Part shown: piece by piece, positions 57,965-64,000 of the stretch
Layout: the number at the start of each line of letters is the position of its first letter
Position numbering within the stretch: the stretch's first letter is position 1
Assembly (NCBI GenBank): GCA_009809945.1
Contig: WTPW01000769.1
Location: forward strand, 188,162-252,161
Direction of reading: 5' to 3'
Length of the DNA stretch: 64,000 nt
From: Gigaspora margarita
Taxonomy: Eukaryota > Glomeromycota > Glomeromycetes > Diversisporales > Gigasporaceae
The notes under the pieces: model-generated
What the model saw: the letters and a program-made list of their open reading frames with translations, nothing else
The model's database searches: none
Told to the model about the DNA's origin: nothing
Made by a program: the position numbers and the translations under genes

Positions 57965-60115
57965 ATTATTAGGTAATAATACTCGCACATGAGATCCATC
58001 AAAATTGTTAAGGAGCATGAGCAGAAACTTCCTATTAGTTAAATGTGCTATAATTATTCTTTTGCGTAATCATTGGATTTTTCCGACCTAAAGCCATATT
58101 TCCGAGTCAAGTAAATGTTTTTTTTTTTCGTTCGTCATGCAATTACTTAATCGGTCCTTGTTTAACGTAAAACGTTTGTTAAGCACTTGTAGTACATTAC
58201 GTAAATTCACTAGAAATTGTTTCGAAAGATTGTTACTATAATGATTAAAAAAAATGGCATAAACATCGTTTTCGGGTATAAGAAATTTCTTTATGTGCGC
58301 AAAATTTCGTTTGTTACATAATCGAGACGATCCTGAGACGATCGCTGTGATTCACTGAACATCACAAATTCCTTAACGCGTCAAATTAAATTCTATATAT
58401 CAGATATTACGTAATGACAACAATAACGTACGTACGTACGACTGTCTTTCATTTACAAGAGGTGCAAGATTTGAACATCAATTCTAGGAATGATTCTACA
58501 AATTCTAAATTTTCATCTTAAATTTAAAAGAGAAACGATAATACCACCACTATTTTTTTCTTTCTTAAAAGTTAGATAATCTTTCCCCACCGGTATGTGC
58601 ATTTAGTAGTTCAGTAGTTACTTTTTTTGTTTATGATTTATACCGATAACAATAATACCCAATTTATTTTATATTTATGATTTCTAATTGTTTCTTAAAC
58701 AATTTAATTCTTAAACAATTTAATAATCATTATATATAGTAACTCTAGTACACAATTGTGATACTTGATTCACTAACCGCATGAGCCGAGGCAAATGATT
58801 TTTTTGTTCTATGTTTACTATCTTAGTAAATCTACATAACGACAATTACTAATTTTATATAACAAATAGGTCACAAGTATTTTCTATTCATCTCCGATGA
58901 TATTTGGTTTTCTTGAAATTTGTTTTATTGATAAATCAAAAAAATAAAATATTAAATCTCATCTCTCAAAAGAATCATTGGACTCAAACTTTGAGCAAAG
59001 ACTACCAACATAAATAAAATACCTGGTAATTATTAAATGCTTGATTCATTTACAGTATTGAATATCTTATTTATTAAAAATCATATATTTAATTAAGGAT
59101 TCGTATTTTGAGGAGTTATTTATCCTTGTGTAAGACTAAGATCATAGGGTGTATGTAAAAATATGCATTGCTATTGTTTTTTTTTTTTTTGGATTCTTTC
59201 CACATTGAGTTGTTTGCATTAGTATGTTTACTTTTATGCATCATTTCGCTATGTATGTTTTAGAAGCAAAGATGCATAAACGGTTCTGTAAAGCATTATT
59301 TTGCAGGGGAAACTTCATTACCCCTAAAACGCCTATGTCATTTAAGTAAAACTTTTCTTTCTAAGCCTCATTTTTTATTAGCTCTTCTTTATATAACAAA
59401 CTTTAGCATTTCTTTGACGGCTTTATTTATTTATTTTTTTTTATGTTAAATAATAGGATCAAATGATTACTGATTGGTTGAAAGATTCGACCCAGCATAA
59501 AGTTAAGCTCCGACCGCATATAAAAATTTACCCGGATACAAAATCGGTTTGTTAAAAGTACTCCAATAGTTTTATTAGCCGGACTATATAATAACAGATA
59601 ATAAAATTATCATCTGTCACGAGTGTCTTGTACATTTTACTAATCGTTTTGTTCATATGAAAAATGAGAAATTCATTCTTAAATCATTTCTAATTACCGA
59701 TTTATTTCGGTATTTTGACAATAAAAAATTTGAGCCATGACTATGGTAGAAATATAGAACAACCGCCATGCAGACTAGACGTAATTAATAAAATTTTCTG
59801 GTGTTTTATATGATAAAATAGTTCGTATACTGTATACCAATTTTTTTTTCTCGGTTCTTTTTTCTAATTATTTTTTTTTCATCTTTTCTGCACGGTATTT
59901 TATTCATTGTACTGCCTACTTCCACATAGGTTTGGAGAAGTTAGCTGTTTTGGTGATTCTGGTCTAATCTGATGGATTACCGTTTAGTTCTATGTGATTG
60001 TACTGTACCTTCAACTTTTTTTTTCAGATTTATCATTTGTTCAGTGTATTCATTATATCTTTGCAGTTGATTTCAATTTTTATATATATTATAGCATATG
60101 GCTGTAGCTGATAAA

Positions 60116-60174
<59 letters not shown>

Positions 60175-60353
60175 TATTTGATTAGTTTTATTTTTTTTTA
60201 TTGGTTTTTAAAATAGCAAAAAAGTAAGTTATAATATAAAATAATACACATAAACTATATCTTAACATGTTAAGAAAGATTTATAAAAAAGTATAACAAA
60301 CCCAGTTGGAAGAGTTAAAAAGGTTATGATTACCTGCTATTATTATACGGGAG
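57702..60353. other. Long intergenic region, no gene seen
   Basis: Holds a poly(A) run of about 40 bases (57918-57959), an ACGTACGTACG microsatellite (58427-58440) and a 52-base poly(T) run (60119-60172). The segment 59100-60100 is less repetitive and could include untranslated or non-coding transcribed sequence, but nothing specific is recognisable. Confidence 0.45.
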
Positions 60354-60772
60354 GGTGAAACCTGAGTTTTTTAGGTTACGTTTTTGATGCAGATCTGTAC
60401 TTAATTAGGGTTAGGCATCAATAACGTAACCAGTGAAAAAGATTTGAAAAATTTTTTTTGTTCTTCAGGAACATAAAATATTAAATTTATGTTCCCAAAA
60501 AAGTTTTAATGTTCCTATAATGAAAATCGAAATTACAATCTGATCCCACAGCTAAAAAAGTATATATACTGTTCCACAACTAAAAAAAACATACATGCCA
60601 TGCCACTACAAAAAAAAAAAAAAAAAAAAAACTTTTATGTTCCCACTTTGTTCCTAATAGGGAACATAAATTCTAAATTTAGTGTTCCTAAAACTTTTTA
60701 AATGTTACTAGGAACACTGGGAACATTAAATCTTTAACACTGAACGTAACCTAAAAAACTCAGGTTTCACAC
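60354..60772. mobile_element. Small foldback MITE split by a later insertion
   Basis: Removing the insert at 60431-60742 and one copy of its 8-bp duplication leaves a hairpin of about 100 bases: GTGAAACCTGAGTTTTTTAG and GTTACGTTTTTGATGC on the left face GCATCAATAACGTAAC and CTAAAAAACTCAGGTTTCAC on the right, around a loop that contains TTAGGGTTAG. Arms are nearly perfect over 36 bases. Possible TA flanks lie a few bases outside. Confidence 0.8.
60431..60742. mobile_element. hAT-like MITE (CAGTG family) with exact 8-bp target duplication
   Basis: Starts CAGTGAAAAAGATTT and ends AAATCTTTAACACTG, with AACGTAAC repeated exactly at 60423-60430 and 60743-60750. The interior matches the copy at 8503-8986 (shared GGGAACATAAATTCTAAAT and ACTTTTATGTTCCCACTTT). 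Non-coding. Confidence 0.88.
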
Positions 60773-60776
60773 TGTC

Positions 60777-61719
60777 GTATTATCTGTTATATTATTAGCA
60801 TTGTATTTTATTATTCTAAGATCTTTTTAAAAAATTAGGAAATAAATAAATTAAAAAATATCAAATTCACTTTTTATTATAATCCCTTTTTTTTTATAAA
60901 ACTTAGTTAATTTCCTTCTATTTTAAACTTCTTTATTTGATAATTATTAATATATAAATTTATTGCTTGTAATTTAAAACTTTGAATTCAAGTTATTATT
61001 ATACAAATTTATAATATTTTTTTTTAGTTTCAAAGTGCTCATTTTTGGAACTAGAACTTTGATTTAGTTTTTCTCAAAAACATTACATAGATAAGAGTAC
61101 AACTAGCCATACGTACACTTTTGGTATCTAATTTAAGTAGTTTGCTTAAAGGTTCTATACTAGCTGCCATATCTGCAACCCAACTATAGAAATTGTGTAT
61201 TTTAAATTCTATGATTTTCTGCTCTACTAACTGATTTTTATTGTTTTATACAGCTTGTCCTGACCCTCTAGATGCTTATTTAACAAACTTTTTAATATAA
61301 TTATTAAACAATTTTAAATAAAATTTCTTTCATATAACAATAACAATACTTATAGAAATAACAATAAATTATAGTTTTATTTAGTTGATAAAAAATCCAT
61401 ATTTATATCAAATAAGTTTTTTTTTTAAGGATTTTTGATTTTATAAATTTAATACTGTCACTACTAATAATCTATTGAACATGTGGCTTTAACCAAGATT
61501 TGATTCTATAAAATATGAAGAAAAACTAATTCTATTGCTTCTATATTAGAAAAACTTCTAAGTCCATATATATATTAAAGTTTTCAATTAAATACAATAT
61601 ATAGTACTAGGTTTTATTCAAAAAGCTTCATTTTTTTTAAATCAAATAGTATCTATTATATATTAACAATATTATTATTATATAATCTAAATTAGTATAT
61701 AATAAATATATTATATATA
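60777..61719. other. Intergenic, AT-rich, nothing recognised
   Basis: No supported exon, RNA gene or bounded repeat. Confidence 0.45.
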
Positions 61720-61721
61720 TA

Positions 61722-61907
61722 CAGTTGACCCTCTCAAAACCGATCCTGTCAAAACCGATAACCTGTCAAATCTGATAAAAAATTAATCTACCAAGTCCGT
61801 TCCCGTTATATAAATCTAATAGTTTGTAATGTTTTCAAATCCGTTAACCTCTCAAAACTGATACAAAACCTGTCCACCATGCATACCGATTTTGAGAGGG
61901 TCAACTG
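61722..61907. mobile_element. Mariner/pogo-type MITE, 186 bp
   Basis: Left end CAGTTGACCCTCTCAAAACC and right end GATTTTGAGAGGGTCAACTG are inverted copies flanked by TA (61720-61721 and 61908-61909). The interior repeats CTGTCAAAACCGATAACC-like units. CAGTTGACCCTC termini with TA duplications are characteristic of pogo/Tc1-mariner MITEs. Confidence 0.9.
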
Positions 61908-61909
61908 TA

Positions 61910-62600
61910 TATATAAAACGTATAATAATGATGTTTTTTTCTTTCTGTTAACTCTTTTAAAACTTCATTACTAATAATATGTTTATTATATAAATAAATA
62001 TAATTATATATAAAAATATAATAAAATAAAAAAAAAATAAAAAAAAAATACAATACATAAATTTCACCCCTCCGTCCGTAACAAACCAAAAATTTTTAGC
62101 TTACATTTCAATATTTTGTAATATTTATTTAAAAAAAATTCTTATTAAAATTGGTCAAGTTCTTGTTAAGTTACTGTTGCTTAAAGATATAAAAATTTTT
62201 ATGATTTGGCCAAGTTCTTGTTAAGTTACTATTACTTAAAGATATAAAAAATTTTTATTATAAAAAATTTGCTTGATTTTTGTTGACCCACTAAATTAAG
62301 TTTAGTTAAAAAAATCAACTCTGAATTTAGTATTTAACCTGTGGTTTTTATGGCTTCAAATAATACCGAATATTTATTATAAGATAAGGAGAAATAAAAC
62401 CAAGAAACAATTTACATGACTTAGAAGAAAAATTTTTCTTTGATTAAATACAATCCCGTATGTATATTACACAAAAATAAAGAAAACTCTATATAAAATG
62501 GAACACTCATTCTCACATTGTATAAAATATTCAACGGACTATAAATTAATAGGGTCAGTAATGTTATAAAAAGATAAACATTCTTTATCATATAATTCAT
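61910..62600. other. Intergenic with a direct duplication
   Basis: A unit of about 60 bases (TTGGCCAAGTTCTTGTTAAGTTACT) is repeated near 62152 and 62212. No gene. Confidence 0.5.
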
Positions 62601-63783
62601 CTAATTTTTCTCGGTTTCATGTTTCATCAATGCACGTTTTTCTTCGTCGGCTATAAAGATAACTTTTTCTACTTGGCTATCATCATCATCATATTGACAA
62701 ATAATTTGGTAACGAGTTCGTGGATATAACGATGTCATAAAACTTTCTATAATATTATGAACAATAATAAAGAAGATACCAAAAAATGATGTAAATAATA
62801 AAGCAATAATAGTAGCATGTATAAGCCAAGAGGAAGAATTCCACCAATGACGGAGACGATTGATCATAGAACAAGAATGACTCTTGATGTGCATAGCAGC
62901 AACTCCTGAATTTTGACCGCCATCAACAGTTTCAAGACTTTTAAATTCAAAAGCTTTTTTAATGATATCAAATTGATTAACTTTTGTTCCATCAATTTCT
63001 GTTATATGGACGGAAATTTTAACACGACGAAGGGATACTCCTTTTTCTTTGGTAGGTAAAGACTCAGCAACTGTATTAACTTCGACAGTAATGAGACCAT
63101 TGTTAAAATTGGTTTCATATTTATTATTAATATCTTTATTTTTCGGAATAATTTGTGCTTCAATCACCTAAACAAATTATAATGAAATTTTTAAAATGAT
63201 GATGAATTTAAATTTATAAATTTAATAAATTAAAAACATACTTGGATGGAATTAACCCCTAATGGGACGGGTACGTTGTTTACAAGCAATTGTTCGTCAC
63301 GTAAGTCAAAGTTTATAATAACAGCAGAGATTCTCTCCACAAGTAAGTCACCAACATCATTCACAAGATCATCAACTCGTTGAACAGCAACTACGAAACG
63401 TTCTGTTGAAGGGGAGGTATGTATTTTCGATATGCCAACTGTGGTAGATGATATGTCCTTTACTGGTGTAGCATATGATAAACCTACATATGATATAATC
63501 ATACAATTTGTTATGATTATCTAAATTCTTATATTTATAATCATTAAATAGTGCTCAGCTCAAAATGCTGCACAATACATGAATAAATGCAAATGAATTT
63601 GATATTTTTGTGTTTTTTATTGCCAATTCCATCCATCATTTATAATAAATATATTTCTTTCATATAACATAAAAAAATTATATATTTTGATATAGCATTT
63701 ATTCATGTGAGGCGCAATATAATAAACCTACCGAACAAGCAAGTAATTAAGAAAACAAGTGTAAAAGAAGTAAACTTAATCAT
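62601..63783 (-). CDS. Signal-peptide single-pass membrane protein, function unknown
   Basis: Three exons on the minus strand (63783-63732, 63483-63242, 63167-62601) splice in phase with GT-AG borders and give 286 aa. The ATG at 63783 opens a clear signal peptide (MIKFTSFTLVFLITCLFG) that is split from the mature part by the first intron. A lumenal or extracellular region of about 190 residues follows, beta-rich in appearance with few Cys. One strong transmembrane helix (LIHATIIALLFTSFFGIFFI) lies near residue 210, and a tail of about 50 charged residues closes the protein (CQYDDDDSQVEKVIF, then KHETEKN). The topology is type I. I do not recognise the family; nothing nearby indicates a partner. 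Confidence 0.75.
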
Positions 63784-64000
63784 ATCCAGTAGAGTTATAT
63801 AGTTGAAAAAGAGTGTTTTTTTTTTTTCAGGTGAATATATTTATTGAAGGGAAAGATAGGGAAACGCACAAAGGATTGGTAATGGAAAGACGAAAACTTC
63901 ACAGAAGTTTAAAATGTTTCCCTTAAAATAAGAAACTGTTTAATTAATATATAATGATGAGGGGGTATACGATTTAAATATATAAAGCACCCAATGTGTC
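63784..64000. other. Upstream region of the membrane protein gene
   Basis: Contains a poly(T) run (63815-63829) just upstream of the ATG of the minus-strand gene. No further gene can be seen before the window ends. Confidence 0.4.

Overview
This is a very AT-rich fungal chromosome segment with short spliced introns and dense transposon debris. The gene structures (many introns of 50-150 nt with GTAWGT/TAG borders), the TTAGGG-type telomere-like tracts and the mixture of housekeeping genes with large non-coding repeat blocks suggest an arbuscular mycorrhizal fungus of the Rhizophagus type (Glomeromycotina). That assignment is inference from style, not from a database match.

Intact genes that I could splice by hand: an RCC1-type Ran exchange factor (2847-4713, +, 5 exons, 521 aa); a cytochrome P450 (43644-46446, +, 15 exons, 478 aa); a SKI3/TTC37 tetratricopeptide subunit of the Ski complex (48301-55284, +, 18 exons, 1468 aa); a seven-helix membrane protein (55641-57701, -, 6 exons, 512 aa); and a signal-peptide-bearing single-pass membrane protein (62601-63783, -, 3 exons, 286 aa). 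A further multi-helix membrane protein gene (10052-11365, -) runs into an assembly gap. The two right-hand membrane-protein genes share a strand but do not look co-transcribed. I see no operon-like or pathway linkage among these genes; RCC1 and SKI3 are core nuclear-transport and RNA-decay functions.

Mobile DNA dominates the rest. Left third: foldback/MITE elements (1572-2620, 5622-6470, 8048-8462, 8503-8986, 15019-15120) and a 4.03-kb IS630/Tc1-mariner-like DNA transposon (16385-20416) with TA-flanked terminal repeats, a decayed DDE transposase and an exon-like fragment of a Lon-type AAA+ ATPase. Middle: a Tc1-like foldback (20845-21941), a four-hairpin element (22703-23826), a hAT-like element (23998-25969) carrying a SINE inside it (24816-25336, 15-bp target duplication), a palindromic element (27585-28491), a second SINE on the other strand (29563-30217, 13-bp target duplication) and a Helitron Rep/helicase remnant (32391-36968). 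Right: a long-TIR element (37925-39716), a MITE inside the longest SKI3 intron, a hAT MITE inserted into a small foldback element (60354-60772) and a 186-bp mariner MITE (61722-61907).

The most distinctive signals are the tRNA-headed SINE pair with exact target-site duplications, the captured ATPase exon in the DDE transposon, and the Helitron gene that keeps a single reading frame for kilobases while carrying eight nonsense codons, each explainable by one C-to-T or G-to-A change.
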